Assembly: GCA_012729335.1 (NCBI GenBank)
Contig: JAAYDJ010000008.1
Span: forward strand, 1 to 62,389
Origin: Bacteroidales bacterium
GTDB taxonomy: Bacteria; Bacteroidota; Bacteroidia; Bacteroidales; Prolixibacteraceae
Reading direction: 5' to 3'
Length of the DNA: 62,389 nucleotides
Part shown: in pieces, positions 44,973-54,025 of the stretch
Numbering within the stretch: position 1 is the first letter of the stretch
Layout: each line of letters opens with the position of its first letter
The notes under the pieces: generated by a model
The model's input: the letters and a program-made list of their open reading frames with translations, nothing else
Database searches by the model: none
What the model was told of the DNA's origin: nothing
Made by a program: the position numbers and the translations under genes

Positions 44973-47441
44973 ATGCCAAAATCACAATTCATAGACCCCT
45001 CGGAGGTCAGAAAACCCGGATTCGTGGAGTTCACCCCTATTCCGGTTAACCAGTATGCCAGGAGCATTGAAGAGGAAAGGGATCATTTCTCCGATGACGA
45101 TCTGCTGCGGATATACCGTGACATGGTGGTCATCAGGGAGTTTGAGACCATGCTGAACCTGATCAAGATCAGGGGTGAATACCGCGGAATGGCTTACAAT
45201 CATCCCGGGCCGGCCCATCTTTCGATAGGTCAGGAGGCCGCTGCGGTGGGGATGGCCTACACCCTGTCGGTGGATGACTTCATCTTCGGGTCGCACCGCA
45301 GTCATGGAGAGATCCTTGCCAAGGGATTGTCGGCGATTCACCAGCTCAGGGAGGAGGAGCTGACCGCCATCATGGAAAATCATTTCAGCGGAGCCACGCT
45401 CCGGCCAGTGCTGGCCGGCCATACGGGAACCACCCGGGAGCTGGCCGTGAAATTCCTGGTATACGGAACCCTGGCCGAGATCTTCGCCCGCGAAACCGGC
45501 TTTAACAAAGGGCTGGGGGGCAGCATGCATGCCTTCTTCACGCCTTTTGGCGTCTATCCCAACAATGCCATCGTGGGAGGCTCAGGCGATATCGCCGTAG
45601 GCGCAGCCCTCTTCAAAAAAGTCAACCGTAAAAAGGGCATCGTGGTCGCCAATATCGGGGATGCCTCCCTGGGATGCGGACCGGTTTGGGAAGGACTTTC
45701 CTTCGCCACCATGGACCAGTTTACCGAATTGTGGGAGGGCGACATGCAGGGAGGCCTCCCCCTGATCATCAACATCATGAACAACCAGTACGGCATGGGA
45801 GGTCAGACCTGCGGGGAAACAATGGGTTACGGCGTGGCCGCCCGTATCGGCGCCGGCCTTAACGCCGCCCAGCTCCATGCCGAACGGGTCGACGGCTACA
45901 ACCCCCTGGCGGTGATCGACGCCTACCGCCGGAAACGACAGATCCTGGAAGAAAAACAGGGCCCCGTGCTGCTTGACGTCCTCACCTACCGCTACAGCGG
46001 CCACTCCCCCTCCGACGCCTCCTCCTACCGCTCCAAAGAAGAGGTCGAAGCCTGGGAACAGGCCGATTCCATCAGCTGGTACAGCCAGGAACTCATCAGA
46101 TCGGGCATCGCCGAAGAACACCAACTGGAGGAGATCCGCAGGGAAACCACCGACCTGATGTCATGGGCCCTCAAACTGGCCACCGATGACGACCTCTCCC
46201 CCCGCATGGACCTGAAAGCCAGACCTAACCTCATCGGCGACATGATGTTCTCCGACAGCTCCCTCGACCGCATGGCGGAGGGAACCCCCGATGTCAACCA
46301 CCCCCTGGCGGAGAACCCGCGGGTGAAACAACTGGCCACCAAAGAACGATACGCCTACGATGAAAAGGGCAAGCCCCACTCCAAAATCAAGAACTACGTC
46401 GTGCGCGACGGCCTTTTTGAAGCCATCATCGACCGGTTCTACAAAGATCCCACGCTGATCGCCTTCGGGGAGGAAAACCGCGACTGGGGCGGCGCCTTTG
46501 CCGTCTACCGCGGCCTTACCGAAGCACTGCCCTACCACCGGCTCTTCAACTCCCCCATCTCGGAGGGAGCCATCGTGGGCACCGCCATAGGCTATGCCAT
46601 GTGCGGCGGAAGGGTCATCCCTGAAATCATGTATTGTGATTTCCTGGGGCGCGCCGGTGACGAAGTCTTCAACCAGCTGCCCAAGTGGCAGGCCATGAGC
46701 GGCAACGTCCTGAAAATGCCGGTGGTGCTGCGCGTCTCTGTGGGATCCAAATATGGCGCCCAGCATTCACAGGACTGGACGGCCCTGGCGGCACATATTC
46801 CCGGACTGAAAGTGGTTTTTCCTGTGACTCCCTACGATGCCAAAGGATTGATGAACAGCGCCCTGCAGGGCACCGACCCGGTCGTCTTCTTCGAAAGCCA
46901 GAGGGTCTACGACACCGGAGAATTGTTCCACACGGAAGGCGTACCCACCGGCTATTATGAAATTCCCATCGGAGAACCCGACATCAAAAGAGAAGGCTCC
47001 GCCCTGACCATCCTGACCATCGGCGCCACCCTCTACAGGGCTTTGGAAGCGGCCGAAATCCTGGACCACAAATATGGGGTTTCGACCGAAGTGATAGACG
47101 CCCGCTCCCTGGTCCCCTTCAACTATGAGCCGGTCCTGGAATCACTGAAGAAAACAGGCAGGATCGTGATCACTGGCGACGCCCCCGCACGTGGCTCCTT
47201 TATGAGGGAACTGGCTTCCACCATCACCGAACTGGCCTTCGACTATCTCGATGCCCCTCCGGTGGTGGTGGGATCCCGCAACTGGATCACCCCGGCCTAC
47301 GAACTCGAAGAGGCCTTCTTCCCTCAGCCATCCTGGATCATCGATGCCATCCACGAACGCATCCTTCCTTTGGAAGGACACACCCCTGCCCATGACTTCT
47401 CAGAAGCGGAACAACTGGACCGCAACGCCAAAGGGATTTGA
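44973..47441 (+). CDS. 2-oxoacid dehydrogenase E1, fused alpha and beta subunits
   Basis: An 822-residue single-chain thiamine-diphosphate E1. The alpha part (about 35-440) has [26 protein letters not shown] and the ThDP site [17 protein letters not shown] ... NIMNNQYG; the beta part (about 475-815) has [43 protein letters not shown] and [10 protein letters not shown]. Compared with ordinary alpha chains there are two extra stretches, about 40 residues before GGSMHAFF and about 10 before NIMNNQ. It decarboxylates a 2-oxoacid and acylates E2. Fusion of the subunits makes the complex only E1-E2 here; E3 must come from another locus. Confidence 0.9.
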   Translation: MPKSQFIDPSEVRKPGFVEFTPIPVNQYARSIEEERDHFSDDDLLRIYRDMVVIREFETMLNLIKIRGEYRGMAYNHPGPAHLSIGQEAAAVGMAYTLSVDDFIFGSHRSHGEILAKGLSAIHQLREEELTAIMENHFSGATLRPVLAGHTGTTRELAVKFLVYGTLAEIFARETGFNKGLGGSMHAFFTPFGVYPNNAIVGGSGDIAVGAALFKKVNRKKGIVVANIGDASLGCGPVWEGLSFATMDQFTELWEGDMQGGLPLIINIMNNQYGMGGQTCGETMGYGVAARIGAGLNAAQLHAERVDGYNPLAVIDAYRRKRQILEEKQGPVLLDVLTYRYSGHSPSDASSYRSKEEVEAWEQADSISWYSQELIRSGIAEEHQLEEIRRETTDLMSWALKLATDDDLSPRMDLKARPNLIGDMMFSDSSLDRMAEGTPDVNHPLAENPRVKQLATKERYAYDEKGKPHSKIKNYVVRDGLFEAIIDRFYKDPTLIAFGEENRDWGGAFAVYRGLTEALPYHRLFNSPISEGAIVGTAIGYAMCGGRVIPEIMYCDFLGRAGDEVFNQLPKWQAMSGNVLKMPVVLRVSVGSKYGAQHSQDWTALAAHIPGLKVVFPVTPYDAKGLMNSALQGTDPVVFFESQRVYDTGELFHTEGVPTGYYEIPIGEPDIKREGSALTILTIGATLYRALEAAEILDHKYGVSTEVIDARSLVPFNYEPVLESLKKTGRIVITGDAPARGSFMRELASTITELAFDYLDAPPVVVGSRNWITPAYELEEAFFPQPSWIIDAIHERILPLEGHTPAHDFSEAEQLDRNAKGI

Positions 47442-47458
47442 AAATGCATGAAGAAAAG

Positions 47459-47478
47459 CCGGTAGCCCAGGATACCGG
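47459..47478. terminator. Weak hairpin between convergent genes
   Basis: CCGGTA (47459-47464) and TACCGG (47473-47478) flank an 8-base loop, between the E1 stop and the M23 peptidase stop. There is no T-run, so the call is weak. Confidence 0.3.
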
Positions 47479-47533
47479 AAAGGGTATGCACATACTGCAC
47501 AGAGTCCTGATTTCTATGGACAGGGGAAATGAC

Positions 47534-48442
47534 TTAATCCCCGGAAGGCTGGAAAACCTTGATCACCGCCCCGATGCGAAGAATGGAGCGCGGTGTGAGG
47601 TTGTTCTGTTCGCAGATGGTTCCCACGGTGGTGTTAAAACGGCGGGCGATCTCCCACAGGGAATCCCCGGCTTTAATGACATATTCGGCGACCTGGCCGG
47701 CAGGCATCTCCGCGGCATAGCTGTTGCCGCGGGCCGTGATCTGGATGCTCTCCCCGGTTTTGGGATTGCGGATCAACTGCGCCAACGCCTCCTTGCCAGC
47801 CACCTCCGGCCTGATGTGAAAATGCTCAAAATCATACACCAATTCGGGATTATAGGCCCTCCCCTTTTCACGGATCTCAAAATGGAGATGCTCAGTGGTG
47901 GCCCGGCCCGTACGACCACCCAACCCCAAAGGCTGACCCGCCCGGAGAGTATCTCCGGTGCGAACCAGAAAACCCGACAAATGGGCATAATAGGTCTCCA
48001 AATCATGGACATGACTGATCACCACAAGATTGCCATATCCGTAATACTTGCTGGCACGGGTGACCACCCCGTCATAGGCCGCATAAATGGTGTCACCCCG
48101 GTAAAGCTTGATGTCGGTCCCTGTATGCATCCGCCCGCTGCGCATCCCATACCGGCTGATGACCTTCCCCCGGAAGGGAATCCTGAATTGCCCCAATACC
48201 TCACTCAACCCCGGCAACTGCTCCTCCACAACCGGAACAGCCTCCGCATTCACTTCCATACCGGGACCTGTCTGCTCCCTGCTCATTTCAGCATCAGTAG
48301 CTCTGACCTCCTGGGGCACTGCCCTGACCTCAGCCCTGACCGTGTCCCTGCCGGCTGCAAAACCGGCGCCGCGAACAGCTCCCGCCCCTGCAAATACCAA
48401 CATTCCCGTCACAACGGTCAAAACCGGAAAACTCCTGATCAT
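47534..48442 (-). CDS. M23 peptidoglycan endopeptidase with LysM domain
   Basis: A 302-residue exported protein with a signal peptide (about 1-28). The M23 domain (about 125-220) keeps the zinc and catalytic residues: H and D of MHTGTDIKL and the HLHFE motif. A LysM domain (about 250-298: YVIKAGDSLWEIARRFNTTVGTICEQNN) binds glycan. It should cut peptide cross-links in peptidoglycan. The order, peptidase then LysM, is common in Bacteroidota. A -7 box TATTTTTG lies 63-70 bp upstream of the start, and a GGGGC/GCCCC hairpin is in the leader. Confidence 0.92.
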   Translation of the reverse strand: MIRSFPVLTVVTGMLVFAGAGAVRGAGFAAGRDTVRAEVRAVPQEVRATDAEMSREQTGPGMEVNAEAVPVVEEQLPGLSEVLGQFRIPFRGKVISRYGMRSGRMHTGTDIKLYRGDTIYAAYDGVVTRASKYYGYGNLVVISHVHDLETYYAHLSGFLVRTGDTLRAGQPLGLGGRTGRATTEHLHFEIREKGRAYNPELVYDFEHFHIRPEVAGKEALAQLIRNPKTGESIQITARGNSYAAEMPAGQVAEYVIKAGDSLWEIARRFNTTVGTICEQNNLTPRSILRIGAVIKVFQPSGD

Positions 48443-48504
48443 CCTTATTGTTTTGTTTCACATTCGGGTAACCCGGGGGCTATGCCCCGTAATTATCAAT
48501 GTGG

Positions 48505-48512
48505 CAAAAATA
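48505..48512 (-). promoter_or_regulatory. Putative -7 box of the M23/LysM gene
   Basis: TATTTTTG on the minus strand fits TAnnTTTG exactly; no good -33 TTG is found. The leader between it and the start contains the short hairpin GGGGC-ATA-GCCCC at about 48473-48487. Confidence 0.4.
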
Positions 48513-48683
48513 TAGATATTTTTACATTCCATTTTATATCTCAGAAAGCTCTGCCTGAAAATAAAAGAAAACAAACTGTGTATCAATATTATATCATACC
48601 TGATTTTAACATTTTTAACATTTTTTCAGAAAATTCAAAATCGTGCTTTATCTTTAATTTGTAATTAAAACGGAGACCAGAAT

Positions 48684-49850
48684 ATGGAAAACGCCCTTCC
48701 CCTGATAAACGGTCATATTCACACGCCCTATTCCTTTTCCTCCTTTGCCGGGATGGACCAGCCCTTTGAAATGGCGCGCGAGGAGGGCATCGAGGTCCTG
48801 GGGATCAACGATTTTTACACGACCGACGGTTATCCCGAATTTGCGGAGCGTGCAAACCGCTACCGGGTTTACCCCCTGTTCAACATTGAGTTCATGGCCC
48901 TGCAAAGGGAAGAACAGGAAAAAGGTCTCCGGGTGAACGATCCGGTCAATCCGGGGCGGACTTATCTGAGCGGGAAGGGATTGCGGTTTCCAGTCACGCT
49001 GTCAGACGCCAGCCGGATGAAACTGGAATCCCTGCAGCGGGAGAGTAATCATCAGACCGCCCAGATGGTGGAGCGCCTCAACGATTATCTGGCGACCATA
49101 CACATGCCTTTTCGTTTCAGCGCTACCGAAATGATGGCCAAACTGGCGCGCCACCTCCTGCGGGAGAGGCACATCGCCCAGGCGCTCCGCTTAGCCCTGG
49201 CCGAAGCTTACCGCGGTGAAACCGCATTCAGGGAGGGCCTGACCCTTGTGATGGGAGGGAAACCTCCGGTTTCACCGCTCTCTGACGTGGCGGCCCTCGA
49301 AAATGAAATCCGCAACAACCTCCTCAAATCGGGAGGCCCCGCCTATGTTCCCGAAGATGAAAAGGCTTTTCTCTCGCTCGAAGAGGTCATCGCCCTTATC
49401 CATGATGCCGGCGGAATTCCTTGCTACCCCGTGCTCCTCGACGATCCCAAAGGGAATTTCACCGACTTCGAAAAGGATTGGGAGCAGATGGCCGGCACCC
49501 TGGCCGCCCGAAACATATTCATGATAGAGCTGATTCCGGGGCGCAACGATGCGGCCATTCTGAACGATTTCGTCGCCTTCTTTGATCAAAAAGGCTTTGC
49601 CATCACTTTCGGCACAGAACACAACACCCCAAAACTGGATCCCCTGACGGTCACCTGTCGTGGCGGAATCCCATTGTCAGACTTCCTGCTGCACATCAAT
49701 TACCGCGGGGCTGCCCTCATCGCCGCTCACCAGCACCTGATGGCCCGGGGAAACACCGGATTCCCCTGCTTCCGTTTTCCCTCCCCGGCCGAAAGCAGGG
49801 AACTCGAAGAACGCGGTATGCAGGTAATCCATAACTTTACACACCGGTAA
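48684..49850 (+). CDS. PHP-domain metallohydrolase-like protein
   Basis: A 388-residue protein of the PHP superfamily. The metal-binding HxH is H11-I-H13 (NGHIHTPYSFSS), followed by VLGINDFYTTDGYPEF; a later His is in FGTEHNTPKLDP (about 311), as in PHP phosphoesterases. The middle region (about 95-225) is helical and not typical. It probably hydrolyses a phosphate ester; substrate unknown. It precedes the aldolase/SDR and medium-chain dehydrogenase genes on the same strand (229 bp to the next), so a role in the same sugar-phosphate route is plausible but inferred from position only. Confidence 0.8.
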   Translation: MENALPLINGHIHTPYSFSSFAGMDQPFEMAREEGIEVLGINDFYTTDGYPEFAERANRYRVYPLFNIEFMALQREEQEKGLRVNDPVNPGRTYLSGKGLRFPVTLSDASRMKLESLQRESNHQTAQMVERLNDYLATIHMPFRFSATEMMAKLARHLLRERHIAQALRLALAEAYRGETAFREGLTLVMGGKPPVSPLSDVAALENEIRNNLLKSGGPAYVPEDEKAFLSLEEVIALIHDAGGIPCYPVLLDDPKGNFTDFEKDWEQMAGTLAARNIFMIELIPGRNDAAILNDFVAFFDQKGFAITFGTEHNTPKLDPLTVTCRGGIPLSDFLLHINYRGAALIAAHQHLMARGNTGFPCFRFPSPAESRELEERGMQVIHNFTHR

Positions 49851-49880
49851 ACATGAACGGCCACAGACTTTCCCCGACCA

Positions 49881-49898
49881 CCCGGGCTGCCGCCCGGG
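49881..49898. other. GC-rich hairpin between the PHP and aldolase genes
   Basis: CCCGGGC / GCCCGGG with a TGCC loop. There is no T-run, so it may be a processing or attenuating structure rather than a terminator. Confidence 0.3.
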
Positions 49899-50078
49899 CC
49901 CTCCCGGGAAATCCAACTTCGGCCTCGATAAAATATGGCATATGAAAGTCGCATGGTGCTCCGACCTCAAAAGGACATATACATTTGCCCCATATGACTT
50001 CCATGGGCATGAAGCACTTAAACCGGCTTCACAACGGCAGATAACTGAAGAGCAAGTCATTAACATACACCTTTACTA

Positions 50079-52052
50079 ATGGAAAAAGCTATCCAGGACC
50101 TGGTTTTCGTTTCCCGGAAATATGGAAGCCATCCCGACTATGTGATCGCCGGAGGAGGCAACACCTCCTGGAAAAACAAGGATCACCTTTATATCAAGGC
50201 GAGCGGGGTCAGCCTGGCCACCATCGAAGAAAGCGGCTTTTGCCTGCTCGACAGGCACAAACTCGCTGCAATTCCCACCATGGCGTTCTCTGACGATCCC
50301 GTGGTCAGGGAAGAAGAGGTCAAAAACACCCTGCTGGGCAGCCGCGTCGACCCCGCATCAGGGTTGCGCCCATCGGTGGAGACCTCCCTCCACGACCTCT
50401 TCCGATATGCCTTTGTCGTCCACACACACCCCACCCTGGTCAACGGACTGCTTTGCAGCAACGACGCGGAACACCAGGTCAGAAGGCTGTTTGGCCCCAA
50501 AGCCCTTTACATCCCTTATGGTGACCCCGGATTCACGCTCTTCACCCTTATCCGCAACGAGATTCTGCATTACCGGAAAGAAAATGAGGTTGACCCCCAC
50601 ATCATCTTCATCCAGAACCACGGTATTTTCGTGGCCGCCGACACCATCGGCGAGATAGACCAGCTCTACGAAGAGGTCATGGCTGCCATCTCCGGAAGCC
50701 TCCCTCCGGAACCTGACAGATGCCCCCGGGAAGTCTCCCCCCTGCTGGCGGAGGTTCTGCCTGCAGTCAGAATGATCCTCTCCGGGGATACCCCCGGTGT
50801 GGCCCGCGCTTTCCACCACGACACCGTGGCTCCCTTCATCGCTGATGCACAGGCTTTCATCGCCATCAGCACCCCCTTCACCCCCGACCAGATGGTTTAC
50901 TGCCTGCCAGAATACCTCTTTATTGAAAACAACACAAGCGCCGAAGAGATCATCTCTGAGATTACTCGGAAAACCGAAGCCTTCAGGGATAGAAAGGGCG
51001 TATTTCCCAAGGTGGTTTTCATCAGAGCGCTGGGAGTTCTGGTGGCCGGAGAGCACCCCATGGCCCTCGACTACCTGGAAGCCCTGGTGCTCGACTTCAC
51101 GCGGATTGCCCTCCTGAGTCGCCATTTCGGGGGACCCCATCCCATGACCCCGGCGCAAATCGCCTTCATTGAGAACTGGGAAGTCGAAAACTATCGCAAG
51201 AAAGTCTCCCTGGGAGGGCGTCTCCGCGGGCAGGCCGAAAACAAAGTGGTACTCATTACGGGGGCGGCCCAGGGCTTCGGTGCCGGCATCGCCCGGCTGA
51301 TGTTTGAGGAAGGGGCCCATGTGGTCATCGCCGATCTTAATGAAGAGAAAGGAAGTGCCCTGGCGCGGCAACTTAACGAAAAAAACGCCCCCAACCGGGC
51401 ATTCTTCGTCCCTGTCAACGTAGCCGACGCCCTATCCGTGGAAGAAATGGTCCGCCTCACGGTACACCGCCTCGGAGGTATCGACGTGCTCATCTCCAAC
51501 GCCGGGATTCTCCGCGCCGGCGGCCTCGATGAAATGACCCCGGAAACCTTCGACCTGATGACCCGCGTCAACTACAACGCCTATTTCCTCTGTACCAAAT
51601 ATGTTTCCGCGGTCATGAAACTGCAGCACCGGTTTAATCCCGGCCATTTCATGGACATCATCCAGATCAATTCCAAGTCGGGACTGAAAGGCAGCAATAA
51701 GAATTTTGCCTATGCGGGGGCTAAATTCGGGGGAATTGGCCTCACCCAGTCGTTTGCCCTGGAGCTGATCCCCTTTCGCATCAAGGTCAACGCCATCTGC
51801 CCTGGCAACTATTTCGACGGCCCCCTCTGGGCCGATCCCGAACATGGCCTCTTCGTCCAGTATCTGAAGGCCGGAAAGGTCAGGGGCGCCCGCCACGTGG
51901 AAGATGTCAGACGTCATTACGAAGCCCAGATCCCCGCAGGCCGGGGATGCCTTCCCTCCGACGTCGTGAAAGCCATCTATTACATTATGGCACAGGAATA
52001 TGAAACAGGCCAGGCCATTCCGGTGACCGGCGGCCAGGAGATGCTCAGTTGA
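50079..52052 (+). CDS. Bifunctional class II aldolase / short-chain dehydrogenase
   Basis: A 657-residue fusion of the RhaD aldolase-dehydrogenase type. The aldolase half (1-about 380) has GGGNTSWKNKDHLYIKASG, the zinc ligands of VVHTHPTL (about 113-120) and QNHGIF. The SDR half (about 385-657) has the Rossmann motif LITGAAQGFGAGIA (about 390), NAG, and the active-site YAGAK (about 543). Known members act on rhamnulose 1-phosphate and lactaldehyde, but no rhamnose kinase or isomerase is near, so the substrate is left open. The last codons and stop begin a 26-bp tandem repeat. Confidence 0.9.
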   Translation: MEKAIQDLVFVSRKYGSHPDYVIAGGGNTSWKNKDHLYIKASGVSLATIEESGFCLLDRHKLAAIPTMAFSDDPVVREEEVKNTLLGSRVDPASGLRPSVETSLHDLFRYAFVVHTHPTLVNGLLCSNDAEHQVRRLFGPKALYIPYGDPGFTLFTLIRNEILHYRKENEVDPHIIFIQNHGIFVAADTIGEIDQLYEEVMAAISGSLPPEPDRCPREVSPLLAEVLPAVRMILSGDTPGVARAFHHDTVAPFIADAQAFIAISTPFTPDQMVYCLPEYLFIENNTSAEEIISEITRKTEAFRDRKGVFPKVVFIRALGVLVAGEHPMALDYLEALVLDFTRIALLSRHFGGPHPMTPAQIAFIENWEVENYRKKVSLGGRLRGQAENKVVLITGAAQGFGAGIARLMFEEGAHVVIADLNEEKGSALARQLNEKNAPNRAFFVPVNVADALSVEEMVRLTVHRLGGIDVLISNAGILRAGGLDEMTPETFDLMTRVNYNAYFLCTKYVSAVMKLQHRFNPGHFMDIIQINSKSGLKGSNKNFAYAGAKFGGIGLTQSFALELIPFRIKVNAICPGNYFDGPLWADPEHGLFVQYLKAGKVRGARHVEDVRRHYEAQIPAGRGCLPSDVVKAIYYIMAQEYETGQAIPVTGGQEMLS

Positions 52053-52112
52053 CCGGCAGCCAGGAGATGCTCAGTTGACCGGTGGCCAGGAGATGCTCAG
52101 TTGACCGGCAGC
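52024..52112. repeat. 26-bp tandem repeat spanning a stop codon, about 3.4 copies
   Basis: Units at 52024-52049, 52050-52075, 52076-52101 and a partial 52102-52112, consensus TGACCGGCRGCCAGGAGATG followed by CTCAGT. The first copy is coding (VTGGQEMLS); the gene's stop TGA (52050-52052) is the first three bases of the second copy, so copies 2-4 are duplications of the gene's own 3' end placed after the stop. Confidence 0.95.
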
Positions 52113-52175
52113 AATCGGGCATCAGAAAGCCAGTGACAAAAATGAAAAAATGAAACCTCAGGAAAAACAAGGATT

Positions 52176-53450
52176 ATGAAAACCAAGGCAGTGCGCTTAT
52201 ACGGCAAAGAAGAGCTCCGTTTGGAGGAGTTTTCACTTCCCCCCATCGGCGACGATGAAATCCTCGCCAAAGTCGTTTCCGACAGCATCTGCATGTCGTC
52301 GTACAAGGCGGCGCACCAGGGTGCCGCCCATAAGCGGATCCCTGATAATGTAAAAGATCACCCGGTCATCATAGGCCATGAGTTCAGCGGGGAGATCGTG
52401 GAGGTGGGAAGAAACTGGAGACACAAGTTTTCTCCCGGGCAGAAATACTCCATCCAGCCGGCCATATACTACCCTGAAGGGCCGGTTGGTATCCTCAGCG
52501 CCCCGGGATACAGCTATCCCCACATCGGAGGTGATGCCACCTATGTGATTATTCCCAAGGATGTACTGGTACAGGATTGCCTGCTGGTCTACGACGGCCC
52601 CGGTTTTTACCCGGCCTCCCTGGCCGAACCCCTCTCCTGCGTGATCGGCGCCATGCATGCCAATTACCACACCACCCCCGGGAGCTATCTCCACCAGATG
52701 GAAATCGTACAAGGCGGAAAAATGGCCATTCTGGCCGGTGTTGGGCCCATGGGACTGGCGGCCATCAACTACGTGGTCAACCGGGGTGACCGGAAACCTT
52801 CCCTGCTGGTGGTCACCGATATCGACCACTCCCGCCTTGACCGCGCTGCGCTCCTCTTCCCCGTGGAATGGGCCCGTGAAAAAGGCATCCGCCTCGAGTA
52901 CCTCCACACCGGGGAAACCGCCGATCCGGTGGCCGCACTTCGCGAACTTACAGAGGGCACCGGATACGACGATGTTTTTGTCTTCGCTCCGGTTCCCGCA
53001 GTCATCGAACAGGGCGACGCCATACTGGCCCACGACGGATGCCTTAACTTCTTCGCCGGTCCTTCCGATCCCGCCTTCTCGGCACGGCTTAACTTCTACA
53101 ACGTGCACTATGCCTATACCCACATCGTGGGCACCTCGGGTGGCAACAACGACGACATGGTGGAGGCCCTCTCATGCATGTCTATGGGATTGGATCCGGC
53201 CGGTCTGGTCACCCATATCGGGGGACTGAATGCCGTGATTGAGACCACTCTTCACCTGCCTGAAATCCCGGGAGGAAAAAAACTCATCTACACCCACAAA
53301 AACCTGCCACTCACCCCCCTGAATGAATTCTCAGAAAAGGGGAAAAGCGATCCCCTCTTCCGGGAACTTGCCCGCATCATCGATAAAACCAAGGGATTGT
53401 GGTCGGTGGAAGCCGAAACCTACCTCCTGGCCAATGCCCCGGAAATCTGA
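52176..53450 (+). CDS. Medium-chain dehydrogenase, sorbose-1-phosphate reductase-like
   Basis: A 424-residue zinc-type alcohol dehydrogenase relative. The catalytic-zinc ligands are the Cys of DSICMSSY (about 38) and the His of IIGHEFSGEIVEVG (about 68); the four-Cys structural zinc lobe is absent. AGVGPMGLAAINYV (about 189-202) binds NAD(P). The length and the extended C terminus fit the L-sorbose-1-phosphate reductase group. Pairing with an SDR, as here, is the classic arrangement for converting one sugar phosphate to another through a polyol phosphate, so this gene and the fused SDR may do that. It lies 123 bp after the aldolase/SDR gene, beyond the repeat. Confidence 0.8.
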   Translation: MKTKAVRLYGKEELRLEEFSLPPIGDDEILAKVVSDSICMSSYKAAHQGAAHKRIPDNVKDHPVIIGHEFSGEIVEVGRNWRHKFSPGQKYSIQPAIYYPEGPVGILSAPGYSYPHIGGDATYVIIPKDVLVQDCLLVYDGPGFYPASLAEPLSCVIGAMHANYHTTPGSYLHQMEIVQGGKMAILAGVGPMGLAAINYVVNRGDRKPSLLVVTDIDHSRLDRAALLFPVEWAREKGIRLEYLHTGETADPVAALRELTEGTGYDDVFVFAPVPAVIEQGDAILAHDGCLNFFAGPSDPAFSARLNFYNVHYAYTHIVGTSGGNNDDMVEALSCMSMGLDPAGLVTHIGGLNAVIETTLHLPEIPGGKKLIYTHKNLPLTPLNEFSEKGKSDPLFRELARIIDKTKGLWSVEAETYLLANAPEI

Positions 53451-53462
53451 TATCCCGAAACC

Positions 53463-53488
53463 GCCTGCCCCGTTTTCTGCAGGCTTTT
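53463..53488 (+). terminator. Terminator after the dehydrogenase gene
   Basis: GCCTGC (53463-53468) pairs with GCAGGC (53479-53484), followed by TTTT (53485-53488). It lies 13 bp after the dehydrogenase stop, before the convergent aroK. Confidence 0.5.
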
Positions 53489-53499
53489 GCGCGCATGGG

Positions 53500-54024
53500 C
53501 TACCCACCGCCAGAGCCTGACATATGCCGGCTGATCATTCTTACGATCTCCTCCGGCGGGGTTTCGGGGCGGGTGACGGTCACACTGGCCATTTCATAAA
53601 AGGGCCGGCGCTTTGCCAGACTTTCTGCAATAAAGGCTCTGAGTTCTTCGGGTGATTTGCCTTTGATCAGGGGGCGTTCGGTTCTGGAACGAAGCAGTCT
53701 TGAGGTAAGAAGGCCGGGGGAGATGTCCAGAAAGAGCGTGGTGCCCGTGCGGTTCATCAGTTCCATGTTGTCGAAGAAGCAAGGGGCGCCACCACCCGTC
53801 GACACCACCACATCATCGTACTCTGACACTTCTTCGAGGGCTTTCCGCTCATACCTGCGGAAGAGCTCCTCCCCCTCCTCTGCAAAAAGCTGCTGTACCG
53901 TCCGGCAGTGTCTCTCCTCGATGTATTTGTCGAGATCAATGAAAGAGAGGCCCGTCAACCTGGCCAGCCGCCGCCCCAGCGTCGTCTTGCCGCTGCCCAT
54001 GTATCCGACCAGGTAAATCCTCAT
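53500..54024 (-). CDS. aroK: Shikimate kinase
   Basis: A 174-residue kinase that phosphorylates shikimate on the route to aromatic amino acids. The P-loop is GYMGSGKTTLGRRLA, FIDLDKYIE carries the shikimate-binding Asp, and VVSTGGGAPCF the TGGGA substrate motif; RTERPLIKG is the lid. The start ATG is one base after the parC stop, so it is the last gene of the parE-parC-aroK operon. Confidence 0.95.
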   Translation of the reverse strand: MRIYLVGYMGSGKTTLGRRLARLTGLSFIDLDKYIEERHCRTVQQLFAEEGEELFRRYERKALEEVSEYDDVVVSTGGGAPCFFDNMELMNRTGTTLFLDISPGLLTSRLLRSRTERPLIKGKSPEELRAFIAESLAKRRPFYEMASVTVTRPETPPEEIVRMISRHMSGSGGG

Positions 54025-54025
54025 C

